NCBI GenBank assembly: GCA_036525535.1
Contig: DATDAH010000245.1
Span: 1-22,132 of the forward strand
Length of the DNA: 22,132 bases
Reading direction: 5' to 3'
Source of the DNA: DATDAH01 sp036525535
GTDB lineage: Bacteria; Actinomycetota; Acidimicrobiia; Acidimicrobiales; DATDAH01
Both the position numbers and the translations under genes were made by a program. The notes below the pieces were generated by a model. The model ran no database searches, was not told the origin of the DNA, and saw only the letters and a program-made list of their open reading frames with translations. This document shows, one piece after another, positions 7,886-16,682 of the stretch. The stretch's first letter is position 1. Each line of letters starts with the position of its first letter.

Positions 7886-8931
7886 TCGCCCTCGAGGGCT
7901 GCGTGACCCGCGGGGCGTTCACCGCCGAGCTCGATCTCCGAGTGGAGGCGGGCGAGGTCGTGGGCGTGCTGGGTGAGAACGGGTCGGGCAAGACCACGCT
8001 GTTGCGGGTCCTGGCCGGCCTCACCGCGCTGGACGAGGGCACCCTGCGCATCGCGGACACCCTGGTCGACGACCCGACCGGCGCCGTGTTCGTGTCGCCC
8101 GACGAGCGGCCCACCGGGCTCGTGCTCCAGGACCCGACGCTGTTCCCGCACCTCGACCTGCGGGACAACGTGGCCTTCGGGCCTCGGCGCCGAGGAATGG
8201 CGAAGGAGGCGGCCCGAACGGCGGCCCTCGGATGGCTGGAGAAGCTCGGGGTCGGCGACCAGGCCCGTGACCGTCCGCGGGACGTCTCGGGCGGCCAGGC
8301 CCAGCGGGCGGCCATCGCCCGCACCTTGGCGGCCGAGCCCGCCGTCCTCCTCCTCGATGAGCCCCTCGCCCCTCTCGACCAGGACGGCCGGGCCCTCGTC
8401 CGCCGGCTGCTGCGGACCGAGGAGCGTCGGGATGACCGGGCGATCGTCCTCGTGTCCCACGACCCGGTCGACGCGCTGGCGCTCACTGACCGGTTGGTGG
8501 TGCTGGAGGACGGACGGGTGAGCCAGGTCGGCACCCCGGCCGAGATCACCCGCCGCCCCCGCTCCGCCTTCGTGGCCCGCCTGGTCGGCCTGAACCTCCT
8601 GGAGGGCCACGCCGAGGGCACCACCGTGACGATGGCGAACGGGGCCGAGCTGGTGACCGCCACCGCGGCGTCCGGGCCGGTGCTGGTCACGGTGGCCCCC
8701 CATTCGATCGCGCTCTACCGGGCCCGCCCCGACGGGAGCCCCCGCAACACCTGGGCCGTCGCGGTCGACGACCTCGAGGCCGTGGGCGACCGGGTGCGGG
8801 TGGCCCTCGGCGGCCCGCTCCTCCTCGTCGCCGAGGTCACCCCTGCGGCCGTCGCCGACCTGGCCCTGACGGCGGGCCAACCGGTCTGGGCCACCCTCAA
8901 GGCCACCGACATCGAGGTCTACGCGGCGTAG
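7882..8931 (+). CDS. modC: Molybdate ABC transporter ATPase ModC
   Basis: Drives molybdate import with ModB. The product is 349 residues. Walker A is GENGSGKTT at 31-39, the Q-loop Q is at 83, the signature VSGGQ at 135-139, Walker B VLLLDE at 155-160, and the switch His at 193. A C-terminal domain from about 285 (NTWAVAVDDLEAVGDRVRVAL...VWATLKATDIEVYAA) looks like the TOBE domain typical of ModC. The GTG start overlaps the modB stop as GTGA, so the two are translationally coupled. The TOBE domain and the neighbouring HTH-TOBE regulator favour molybdate/tungstate over other oxyanions; substrate choice between Mo and W cannot be read from sequence. Confidence 0.92.
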   Translation: MIALEGCVTRGAFTAELDLRVEAGEVVGVLGENGSGKTTLLRVLAGLTALDEGTLRIADTLVDDPTGAVFVSPDERPTGLVLQDPTLFPHLDLRDNVAFGPRRRGMAKEAARTAALGWLEKLGVGDQARDRPRDVSGGQAQRAAIARTLAAEPAVLLLDEPLAPLDQDGRALVRRLLRTEERRDDRAIVLVSHDPVDALALTDRLVVLEDGRVSQVGTPAEITRRPRSAFVARLVGLNLLEGHAEGTTVTMANGAELVTATAASGPVLVTVAPHSIALYRARPDGSPRNTWAVAVDDLEAVGDRVRVALGGPLLLVAEVTPAAVADLALTAGQPVWATLKATDIEVYAA

Positions 8932-8952
8932 CGCCGACCCGTCGACCGGTGG

Positions 8953-9666
8953 TCAGTCCCGGGTGGCAGCGCGCACAACAGGGACAATCGCCCTGGCCAG
9001 CAGGCGTTGACCGTGCTCGGCGAGATGGACCGAGTCGGGCACCCGGACGTAGAGCGAGCGGCCGTCGGCATCCGGGAGTTGGCTGACCCACTCGCCGTTC
9101 GGGCCGCCCACGGCGTCGGCGGCGTCGACCAGACGGACGAACGGCCAGTCGGCCGCCACCCGCTCGTACTCGACCCGCAGCCTGTCGACCACGGCCTGCA
9201 GCTCGTCGCTGGCCATGGGCGGCGGAAGCACGAGCACGACCGTGGCGCCGGTCTCGGCGATCGCCGCCATGGCCGCATCGGCCTGCCGACCCCATTCCCG
9301 GGTGAAGGCGGCCGACCCGACGTCTCGAATCCGCCGGCCGCTCGCCGTGGTCCAGAACTCGGCGGGGTTGGCGGTGTAGTTCCCGATGAAGAGGAAGACG
9401 ACGACATCGGGGTCGGTGCGGACCAGGTCCTGCTCGAGCTGGTCGGACCAGTCGAAGAGGGCGGGGGTCAGCAGGCCGGAGCCGTTGACAGCCTCGTTGT
9501 GCACCGTGTAGCCGTCACCGAGCTGACGGGCCAGCGCCGGACCGGTCTGGCGCATGATCGAGTCGCCCACCAACAGGACGTGCTCGGTGGGCGGTCGCAC
9601 AGCCGCGCTCACCGCGACCCCGCCGGCCAGGAGGGCCAGGACGACCAGGCCGGCCGCTCGCTTCAC
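8953..9666 (-). CDS. Secreted SGNH/GDSL-type hydrolase
   Basis: 237 residues with an N-terminal signal or anchor (about 2-22, KRAAGLVVLALLAGGVAVSAA). The SGNH blocks are visible: GDSIMRQ with nucleophile S36, the NGSG block near 61-64, FIGNYTAN with N96, and the DSVHL block with D211 and H214. These support an esterase/lipase or acetyl-hydrolase acting outside the membrane; the substrate is unknown. GTG at 9666 is the start and overlaps the stop of the preceding 54-residue ORF as GTGA, so the two are translated together. It converges on modC with 21 bp between the stops. Confidence 0.88.
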   Translation of the reverse strand: MKRAAGLVVLALLAGGVAVSAAVRPPTEHVLLVGDSIMRQTGPALARQLGDGYTVHNEAVNGSGLLTPALFDWSDQLEQDLVRTDPDVVVFLFIGNYTANPAEFWTTASGRRIRDVGSAAFTREWGRQADAAMAAIAETGATVVLVLPPPMASDELQAVVDRLRVEYERVAADWPFVRLVDAADAVGGPNGEWVSQLPDADGRSLYVRVPDSVHLAEHGQRLLARAIVPVVRAATRD

Positions 9667-9827
9667 GTGTCGCGGTTGGCCTTCGCCGCCTCGCTGGCCG
9701 CGGCCAGCGCGAGGGTGGCGAAGATCTGGGCCCGGGCGTGGTGGAACCTGGGATCACCACCCGACTCCGAGGCGCGTCGCATGGAGGCGAGCGCCATCTT
9801 TTCGTACTCGTCAGGTTCACCGGCCAT
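9663..9827 (-). CDS. Small conserved-looking hypothetical protein (54 aa)
   Basis: I do not recognise it. It is a short, soluble, helical, Ala-rich protein (MAGEPDEYEKMALASMRRASESGG... to AAASEAAKANRDT) with no signal or membrane segment. Support for it being real: it ends in a 4-base GTGA overlap with the SGNH hydrolase start, it has actinobacterial codon use, and it fills the gap up to the divergent SDR gene. The ATG at 9827 is the best start; an in-frame GTG two codons upstream is the only close alternative. Function is unknown; coupling suggests a role with the hydrolase. Confidence 0.65.
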   Translation of the reverse strand: MAGEPDEYEKMALASMRRASESGGDPRFHHARAQIFATLALAAASEAAKANRDT

Positions 9828-9835
9828 GGGCACGG

Positions 9836-9861
9836 CATGCCTATCGGCATGACACAGTGTC
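9836..9861. promoter_or_regulatory. Two adjacent palindromes in the divergent gap (possible TetR-type operator)
   Basis: The 37-bp gap between the small ORF and the SDR gene holds CATGCC-TATC-GGCATG (9836-9851) and GACAC-A-GTGTC (9851-9861), which share one base. The second resembles TetR-family operators of the TGACA-n-TGTCA kind and ends four bases before the SDR start codon, so a bound repressor would block both genes. No TetR gene is in the window. Confidence 0.45.
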
Positions 9862-9864
9862 GAA

Positions 9865-10653
9865 ATGATCCTCGATCGCTTTCGACTTGACGGCAAAGCC
9901 GTCATCGTGACCGGCGCCGGACGAGGCATCGGCGCCGCCATCGCCCGAACCTACGCCGAAGTGGGGGCCAACGTGGTCCTCGCCGCCCGCACCGAGAGCC
10001 AGCTCGACGAGGTCGCGACCGACGTCCGGGCGTCGGGCGGGGAGGCCGTCGTGGTCCCCTGCGACGTGAGCGAGCTCGACACGCTGGATCACCTCGTGGC
10101 CCGCGCCGTCGAGGCCTTCGGCGGCATCGACGTCGTCGTCAACAACGCCGGGGGCTCGATGCCCAACTCGTTCCTCGACACCAGCGTCCGGGCCTTCGAG
10201 AAGGCGTTCCACTTCAACGTGACCACCGCGTTCCGCCTGACGCAGCTGGCCGTGCCCCACATGTTGGGCCGGGACGGGGCCAGCGTGGTCAACATCTCCT
10301 CCGCCATCGGCCGCATGTCCGACCGCGGCTTCGCCGCCTACGGGACGGCCAAGGGCGCCCTCACCCACCTCACCCGCCTCCTCGCCTCTGATCTCGCCCC
10401 CCGGGTCCGGGTCAACGGCATCGCCGTCGGCTCGGTGGCCACCTCCGCCCTCCAGGTCGTCCTCGACAGCGACGAGATCCACGACGAGATGGTCCGCCGC
10501 ACCCCCCTCAAGCGCCTCGGCGACCCCACCGACATCGCCGCCGCCGCCCTCTGGCTCGCCAGCCCCGCCGGTGGCTGGGTCACCGGAAAAGTCGTCGAGG
10601 TGGACGGCGGCCTGGAATCACCCAACCTCGCCATGGGCCTTCCGGATCTCTAG
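9865..10653 (+). CDS. Short-chain dehydrogenase/reductase (classical SDR)
   Basis: NAD(P)-dependent oxidoreductase, 262 residues, the usual length for classical SDRs. The Rossmann motif TGAGRGIG is at 16-23, NNAG at 93-96, and the catalytic Asn-Ser-Tyr-Lys set is N118, S145 (or S146), Y159 and K163 (YGTAK). The C-terminus VTGKVVEVDGGLE is typical of the family. An Ala-Arg after beta-2 (LAARTESQLDEV) favours NADP(H), but this is a weak guide. Substrate is not readable; steroid or acyl-type hydroxy/keto substrates are common for such genes near lipid catabolism. It is a single gene, divergent from the 54-aa ORF, with no clear Shine-Dalgarno. Confidence 0.93.
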   Translation: MILDRFRLDGKAVIVTGAGRGIGAAIARTYAEVGANVVLAARTESQLDEVATDVRASGGEAVVVPCDVSELDTLDHLVARAVEAFGGIDVVVNNAGGSMPNSFLDTSVRAFEKAFHFNVTTAFRLTQLAVPHMLGRDGASVVNISSAIGRMSDRGFAAYGTAKGALTHLTRLLASDLAPRVRVNGIAVGSVATSALQVVLDSDEIHDEMVRRTPLKRLGDPTDIAAAALWLASPAGGWVTGKVVEVDGGLESPNLAMGLPDL

Positions 10654-10754
10654 CAGACCCTCAGCCGGGCCAGGACGTGACCGTGAGCGGGTCGCTGATT
10701 TCGCAGACCAACGACACACAGGGGCCCTGACCCGGTCCGCCCCCGGCAGGGGCC

Positions 10755-10805
10755 GCGCCTGCAGGCGCCCAGGCCACGCGTCAGTCCGACGATGAGTCGT
10801 CTGAC
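10755..10805. terminator. Possible bidirectional terminator between SDR and ypfJ
   Basis: The 161-bp convergent gap (10654-10814) holds no ORF I would support. It contains a perfect 14-bp palindrome GCGCCTGCAGGCGC (10755-10768) and, nearer ypfJ, an imperfect hairpin with arms GTCAG-CGAC and GTCG-CTGAC (10780-10805). No U-tract is present, so terminator function is inferred from position between two gene ends. Confidence 0.4.
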
Positions 10806-10814
10806 CGGTCGGTT

Positions 10815-11750
10815 CTACAACTCCGATTCGTCCAGAGAGAACGTGTCGCAGGACTGGACGTCGCCGGTCTCGTAGCCGGTCCGCAGCCAGTGCACGCGTT
10901 GCTCGCTGGTGCCGTGGGTGAAGCTCTCGGGTGAGTCCACCCCGAGGCGGTCGTCGCCCACGGCGCCCGCCGCGTCGATGCCCTCCTCCAGGTCGCCGTC
11001 GCTGAGCAGGTCCCGCTGGAAGGCCGAGTGGGCCCAGACACCGGCGAAGCAGTCGGCTTGGAGCTCGAGCCGGACGGAGAGCTCGTTGACGCGGTCGGGG
11101 TCCTGCTGGCCCAGGCGCTGGACCTCGGCGTTGATCCCCAGCACGTTCTGGACGTGGTGGCCCAGCTCGTGGGCCAGCACGTAGGCCTGAGCGAAGTCGC
11201 CGGGCGCCCCGAAGCGGTCGGTCAGCTCCCGGAAGAAGGCGAGGTCGATGTAGGCCTTCGAGTCGACCGGGCAGTAGAAGGGCCCGGTGGCCGCGGAGGC
11301 GGGGCCGCAGCCGGACTGCACGCTGTTCCGGAACAGGACCAGCTCGGCGTCGGGGTAGTTCTCGCCCGCGTCGTCGAAGTAGCCGCCCCAGAACCCCTGG
11401 ACGTCGTCGAGGACGAAGGACACGAAGTCCACGGTGTTGGCGTCGGGGTCGTCGGCCGGGTCGAGCGGGTCCTCCCCTGCCGCGGCCCCGCCCGCAGGCG
11501 AGAACTGGCTGAGGATGTCATTGATGGCCTCGATGTCGAGGCCGCCGGAGGCCGAATCGCCGCCGCTCCCGTCGGACAGGCAGCTCCTTCCCCCCAGCAG
11601 GAAGACGGCCAACAGGACGACGATCCCGATGACCCCGCCCCCCTTGCCGCCACCGGGGATGAGGCCGCCCAAGCCGCCGAGTCCCCCGGCCGAGCTGCCC
11701 CGGCGGTCCTCGATGTTGTCGCTCCGACCCTGACCCGGCTTCCAGCGCAT
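10815..11750 (-). CDS. ypfJ: Membrane-anchored neutral zinc metallopeptidase, YpfJ family
   Basis: 311 residues. A Gly-rich N-terminus (20-39) leads into one membrane helix (about 40-54), then the extracytoplasmic zinc peptidase domain. The zinc motif HELGHH is at 194-199 (H194, E195, H198) and the third ligand is E229 in LELQADCFAGVW, the YpfJ/PF04228 signature. The N-terminal RSDNIEDRRG block is also typical. Physiological substrates are not established for the family. Start ATG 11750 has GGGAGG about 4 nt upstream. It is the last gene of a closely spaced minus-strand run. Confidence 0.93.
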   Translation of the reverse strand: MRWKPGQGRSDNIEDRRGSSAGGLGGLGGLIPGGGKGGGVIGIVVLLAVFLLGGRSCLSDGSGGDSASGGLDIEAINDILSQFSPAGGAAAGEDPLDPADDPDANTVDFVSFVLDDVQGFWGGYFDDAGENYPDAELVLFRNSVQSGCGPASAATGPFYCPVDSKAYIDLAFFRELTDRFGAPGDFAQAYVLAHELGHHVQNVLGINAEVQRLGQQDPDRVNELSVRLELQADCFAGVWAHSAFQRDLLSDGDLEEGIDAAGAVGDDRLGVDSPESFTHGTSEQRVHWLRTGYETGDVQSCDTFSLDESEL

Positions 11751-11775
11751 AGGCCCTCCCTACCCCAAATGGCGC

Positions 11776-12228
11776 TCAGTCGCCTTCGTCGCCTTGCCCG
11801 TTGCCGTTCCCGTTCCCGTTCCCGTTCCCGTTGCCGTTCCCGTTGCCGTTGCCCTCGCCGTTGGGACCGTCGGGCACTCCGTCGCCCTGGCGGGCCAGCA
11901 GGACCTGACAGGCGTCCACGTTGCCGTCGTCGCAGAACGCCTGCAGTTGATCGTCGTCGAGCTGGTCACACGCCACCTGGTCCCCGGCGCCGCACAGGAC
12001 CTCGGGCTCGATCGTGGTGGTGCTCGGCGGGGTCGTGGCGGGTGCCGTCGTCGGCGGGGCGGTCGGCGCCACGCTCGTCACGGTGGTGTCGGTGGTGTCC
12101 ACCTGGTCCCCGTCGTCACCCGCGGCCAGGAGCAGGCCCACGCCGAATCCGAGGGCGAGCACGAGCAAGGCGAGGGCGGCGAGCACCCCGGGCCGGCGGT
12201 ACCAGGGGCGGGTCAGTTCGTCGGTCAT
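11776..12228 (-). CDS. Small membrane-anchored protein with four-Cys segment and Gly-Asn repeat tail
   Basis: No family recognised. 150 residues in four parts: a short cytoplasmic N-terminus (MTDELTRPWYRRPG), one membrane helix (about 15-36), a Thr/Pro/Ala-rich linker (about 42-73), a short acidic segment with four Cys (about 78-110; LCGAGDQVACDQL, FCDDGNVDACQVL), and a tail of nine Gly-Asn pairs before GQGDEGD. The four Cys outside the membrane may form disulfides. The ATG at 12228 is 7 bp after the alpha/beta-hydrolase stop, so it is probably in the same transcript. Much of the open frame upstream of this ATG is a shadow of the hydrolase gene. Confidence 0.75.
   Translation of the reverse strand: MTDELTRPWYRRPGVLAALALLVLALGFGVGLLLAAGDDGDQVDTTDTTVTSVAPTAPPTTAPATTPPSTTTIEPEVLCGAGDQVACDQLDDDQLQAFCDDGNVDACQVLLARQGDGVPDGPNGEGNGNGNGNGNGNGNGNGNGQGDEGD
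11801..11848. repeat. Hexanucleotide tandem repeat (TTSCCG)8 coding Gly-Asn
   Basis: Eight consecutive TTSCCG units (S = G or C) on the plus strand, with decayed units on either side, encode the Gly-Asn tail on the minus strand. Because units are six bases, copy-number change would lengthen or shorten the tail without a frameshift. Confidence 0.9.
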
Positions 12229-12235
12229 GGTCGGC

Positions 12236-13141
12236 TCAGCTCCACAGGTCGACCACCGTACGGAGCGCTTCGTCGCCCACAACCAACGTTCCCAGATGGC
12301 TCTCCCCGGGGCGTATGTGCAGCTCGGCGTCGGGCACCAGCCGGGCGAGGGCCTCGGCGTGGCGTAGGGGGACGATGTTGTCGGCGTCGCCGTGCCAGAA
12401 CCGCACGGGCACCCGGATGTCTGCCACCGAGAACCCCCAGTGCCGCCCGAACAGGGCCAGGTCGCCGGCGGCCGCGCCGAGACCACCCCTCGCCGCGGCC
12501 CGGTTGAGGTCGTCCAGGAACATCTCCTCCATGCCCGGCACCGCGAACGCGAGCTGGTCGCCCGGCGGTGAGGTACGTGCGTAGAGGACGAAGGCCTGGT
12601 GGCCGAGCGGCTTCAGAGCCCGGGCCAGGACGGTGAGGCCCAGCGCCAGCGGCAGGCGGGTCGCGCCGATCAGGTGCCGGAGGCGTCGGGTGAGGTCGAC
12701 GAGCCCTCCGTCGGCGGCGTCGTCGCCTACGGTCGGGGCGACGCCGCCGAGCACCACGGCCCCGACCACCCGGTCGGGAAAGGCCTCGGCGCAGGCCAGC
12801 ACGTAGGGCCCGCCCCCGGACAACCCGATCACCCCGAAGCGGTCGACCCCGAGCTCGTCGGCCACCACCGCGATGTCGTCGGCGAACGCCCGGATGTCGG
12901 GGTAGAGGTGACCGGTCGACGACCCGGTCCCCGGGCGCTCGACCCCGATGACCCGGGCCCCCAGCTCGTCGGCCCCGCGTCGGGCCGCGGGCGGGACCTG
13001 GCACCGGGCGCCCGGCGTGCCGTGGAACCAGAAGACGGGCTTGCCGTCGCGGGGCCCGAACTCGGCCACGCCCAGGCGGCGATCGGCGGCGACGATGACC
13101 GTGCCCTCGTCACGAGGCGGCACCAGGTCCGACGCGGCCAT
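12236..13141 (-). CDS. Alpha/beta-fold hydrolase
   Basis: 301 residues, no signal peptide, so cytoplasmic. The oxyanion motif is HGTPG at 40-44, the nucleophile elbow GLSGGG has S108, the acid is D252 (or D254) in HGDADNIVP, and H282 in PGESHLG completes the triad. The ERPGTGSSTG block near 69-77 is typical of proline-iminopeptidase/lactonase-like members of the superfamily. Substrate cannot be assigned. The ATG at 13141 is 13 bp after the stop of the NTF2-like gene, and it is followed closely by the Cys/Gly-Asn protein, consistent with one transcript. Confidence 0.9.
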   Translation of the reverse strand: MAASDLVPPRDEGTVIVAADRRLGVAEFGPRDGKPVFWFHGTPGARCQVPPAARRGADELGARVIGVERPGTGSSTGHLYPDIRAFADDIAVVADELGVDRFGVIGLSGGGPYVLACAEAFPDRVVGAVVLGGVAPTVGDDAADGGLVDLTRRLRHLIGATRLPLALGLTVLARALKPLGHQAFVLYARTSPPGDQLAFAVPGMEEMFLDDLNRAAARGGLGAAAGDLALFGRHWGFSVADIRVPVRFWHGDADNIVPLRHAEALARLVPDAELHIRPGESHLGTLVVGDEALRTVVDLWS

Positions 13142-13154
13142 GGCGATCGGGCGT

Positions 13155-13619
13155 CTACCGGGCCGGGTGGCGCGGCGGTTGGTTCATGTTCTCGGCGAAC
13201 CGGTAGCCGCTCTCGGTGATCACCTCGAAGAGATGGGCCATGTTCATGATGTCCTCCTCGTAGGAGAACTTCCCGTCCCCGGCATAGGTCATGAGGGACA
13301 CGCCCGGCACCTCGTACCAGGTGCCGTCCGCTCGTTGGCCGGGAAGCCGGTTCCACCACTTGAGGACCACCTGGTCCCCGTCGATCGAGGACCAGCCGTG
13401 CGGGAAGCGCCAGTCGTCGAGGCCGGCCATGCTCTCCCGCCAGAACTCCCGCAGGTTCTCGATGCCCGTGACCCGCCCCCACGCGGGGTCGATGAAGGTG
13501 GCGTCGTCGGTGAACATCTCGTCGAGGCCGTCCCAGCCCCCCCGTCCCTCTTCGGCGTCGGACCGGATCTGCAGGTAGCGCTCGACCGCCGCCTCGATCT
13601 CGGCCCGGGGATGGCTCAC
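13155..13619 (-). CDS. NTF2/SnoaL-like protein
   Basis: 154 residues, a single cone-shaped alpha+beta (NTF2/SnoaL-like) domain: EIEAAVERYLQIRSDAEEG, then GLDEMFTDDATFIDPAWGRVTGIENLREFW, and a beta-rich second half (VVLKWWNRLPGQRADGTWYEVPGVSLMTYAGDGKFSYEEDI). Members include ketosteroid isomerases, limonene epoxide hydrolases and non-enzymes, so no reaction is assigned. I take the GTG at 13619, not the one at 13625. It overlaps the DUF2510 stop as GTGA and has GGAGGGG at the right distance, whereas the upstream GTG abuts that ribosome site. Confidence 0.85.
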   Translation of the reverse strand: MSHPRAEIEAAVERYLQIRSDAEEGRGGWDGLDEMFTDDATFIDPAWGRVTGIENLREFWRESMAGLDDWRFPHGWSSIDGDQVVLKWWNRLPGQRADGTWYEVPGVSLMTYAGDGKFSYEEDIMNMAHLFEVITESGYRFAENMNQPPRHPAR

Positions 13620-14401
13620 TGGCACCCCTCCGCGGCGACGGTCAACTCACTCGGGATGTTCGACGGGTCCTCGGCCAGCTCCTGGTCGATCTCGACGAAG
13701 CGGTCGTAGGGCACGTTCTGCTGCAGGGTGTCGATCACGCAGTTGCAGAAGGTGGACGAGCTCCCGGCGCTCTCGCACGAGCTGGTGAAGTTGTCGATGA
13801 CCTCCGGCGGATAGGCGTCGTCGCCACTGTCATCGGGCGGGACCGTCGAGTCGGCGGGGTCATCGGCCGGCTCGTCGTCGGTGCCGAAGATGTCACCACC
13901 GTCGTTGCCGGTGTCAGCCATGTCGTCGAAGAGGTCCGACGCCGACGGATCGTCCGTGGTGGTCGTGGTGTCCTCGTCCTCCGACCCCGTGACGTCAGCC
14001 GCGTCGCCTCCGTCGTCGCCGCCCCCGAGGGTCAGGACCAGGGCGACGACGACGGCAACCAGGACGGCGCCGACGCCCGCGATGAGAAGGGCCTTGCGGC
14101 TGCCGCCCGACGACGAGCTCTCGGGCGCGACATAGGTCCCCAGCGGGGCGCCGCCGCTCGGTGGCGGGCTGCCGGGGGCCCCGGGGGGCGGCCCTGACGC
14201 CGCGGGGCTGACGGAGGTCGCGGCGGGGTCAGGCGTGGCGGCCGGGGTCGGCTGGGTGGACGCCGCGGTCGGGCCGCCCTGCACGGGGTCGGTGCTGACG
14301 GCCTGGCCGTCGGCGACGTGGTCGGTCCAGTCGTTGCCGTCGAACCAGCGGTTCTGGTGGCGGTTGGTGGGGTCCGGGTACCAACCCGCAGGGGTGCTCA
14401 T
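13616..14401 (-). CDS. DUF2510 membrane protein with C-terminal four-Cys domain
   Basis: 261 residues. Residues 1-30 are a DUF2510 motif (PAGWYPDPTNRHQNRWFDGNDWTDHV), common at the N-terminus of actinobacterial membrane proteins. A Pro/Ala-rich stretch follows to about 97, one membrane helix at about 103-124, and a very acidic Asp/Thr/Ser linker. The C-terminal domain of about 60 residues carries Cys residues in the pattern C...CxC...C (SCESAGSSSTFCNCVIDTLQQNVPYDRFVEID), the last Cys next to the C-terminus. DUF2510 would be cytoplasmic and the Cys domain outside. Function unknown. ATG 14401 has GAAGGAG 6-7 nt upstream. A weak CCTGA...TCAGG hairpin at 14461-14475 covers the upstream gene's stop, so it may have its own promoter. 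Confidence 0.88.
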   Translation of the reverse strand: MSTPAGWYPDPTNRHQNRWFDGNDWTDHVADGQAVSTDPVQGGPTAASTQPTPAATPDPAATSVSPAASGPPPGAPGSPPPSGGAPLGTYVAPESSSSGGSRKALLIAGVGAVLVAVVVALVLTLGGGDDGGDAADVTGSEDEDTTTTTDDPSASDLFDDMADTGNDGGDIFGTDDEPADDPADSTVPPDDSGDDAYPPEVIDNFTSSCESAGSSSTFCNCVIDTLQQNVPYDRFVEIDQELAEDPSNIPSELTVAAEGCQ

Positions 14402-14470
14402 GGCGGCGACTCCTTCGAGGTCATGTCGTTCCTGCTCCCTCCCGCCCGACGACCGGCCGACCTGACGGCC

Positions 14471-15617
<1,147 letters not shown>

Positions 15618-15625
<8 letters not shown>

Positions 15626-16682
15626 CTCCGCTCGCCTCCAGGACACAAACGAGGTTCTGTTGCAGGCAGTGGCCCGAGGTGGCGTGGGCCACGCCCCGAC
15701 CGGCCGTGCCCGCGGCGATGCGGTTGGCCACCTCGACGATGCGGACCAGCCCGGCCGCCATCATCGTGTTGGCGGCCAGCGCCCCGCCCGACGGGTTGAC
15801 GTCGACCTCGTCGCTCAGACCCATGGCCTCCCGGAGGATGACCTCCTGGGCCGTGAAGGGGGCGTGGAGCTCGGCAACGTCGAGCGCGCCGTCGCTGACT
15901 CCCGCCGCTCGGGCCGCGAGGCGGGTGGAGGGCGAGTCGGTGAGGTCTCGCAGGCCGAGGGCGTGCCCGTCGATGCGGTGCTCGAGGCCCCGGATCCACG
16001 CCGGGTTCTCGGTCAGCTCACGGGCTCGGCCCTCGGCGGCGAGGACGACGGCGACGGCGCCGTCGCTGAGGGGCGGGCAGTCGTGCTTGCGCAGCGGGGC
16101 CACGAGGTGGTCCTCAGCCAGGATCTCGTCGACGTCGAAGTCCCCGCTGACGGTGGCGAAGGGGTTGTCCTTGGCCGCCGCCCGGGAGCGGACGGCGATC
16201 TCGGCCAGATCCCGCTCCGTGGCCTTGCCCGAGTCGAGCAGGGCCCGGGTCTGCAGGGCGGCCAGGCTGAGCGAGTCCGGCCACAGGGGCCCGTAGTAGT
16301 AGGGGTCGAGCTGGCGGCTGAGCACCCGGGGCAGCTCGCCCGGCGAGGACTTGCCGTAGCTGTACACGAGCGCGGTGTCCGCCGCCCCGGTCTGGATCTT
16401 GACCCAGGCCTCGTAGAGGGCCCAGGCCCCGTCGGCTTCGACATGGGACTCGCTGATCGGTGGGTACGGCCCCACGCCGTCGAGGGTCCCGACGAAGCTG
16501 AAGCCCTGGCCGGCCAGGTAGTCCGTACTGCCCGAGCAGGTGAAGTCGAGGTCGGCCTGGGTGACCCCGAGGCCGTCCTTCAGCTCCTGGAGCACCGGCA
16601 TGAGCATCTCGACCTCGTTGCGGTCGTCGATGCGCCGGGCGTGCGCCGACTGCGCGGTGCCGACCACGGCCACGTCGCGCAT
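15618..16682 (-). CDS. Thiolase-fold lipid-transfer protein (Ltp4-like), catalytic residues lost
   Basis: 354 residues, thiolase fold, paralogue of the next gene: MRDVAVVGTAQSAHARR, the core SHVEADGAWALYEAWVKIQTG, and VNPSGGALAANTMMAAGLVRIVEVANRI. The nucleophile Cys region reads VEADGAWA (no Cys), the GHP His loop is ANTMMAAG, and the C-terminal motif is ATSGHCLQQNLVCVLE, a form common in actinobacterial 'acetyl-CoA acetyltransferase/lipid-transfer' proteins. Canonical thiolysis is therefore unlikely. From memory, its length and order with the neighbouring genes resemble mycobacterial ltp4-ltp3 (Rv3522-Rv3523). The ATG overlaps the DUF35 stop as TGATG. It probably forms a complex with a DUF35 protein. 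Confidence 0.85.

Noticed and set aside
11797..11870. CRISPR-like or other non-coding repeat array
   Set aside because: The units are six bases with no spacers and stay in frame as Gly-Asn codons of a real gene.
12229..12486. Longer N-terminus for the Gly-Asn-tail protein
   Set aside because: Those codons lie inside the alpha/beta-hydrolase gene in another frame; the ATG at 12228 starts just before the membrane helix and 7 bp after the hydrolase stop.
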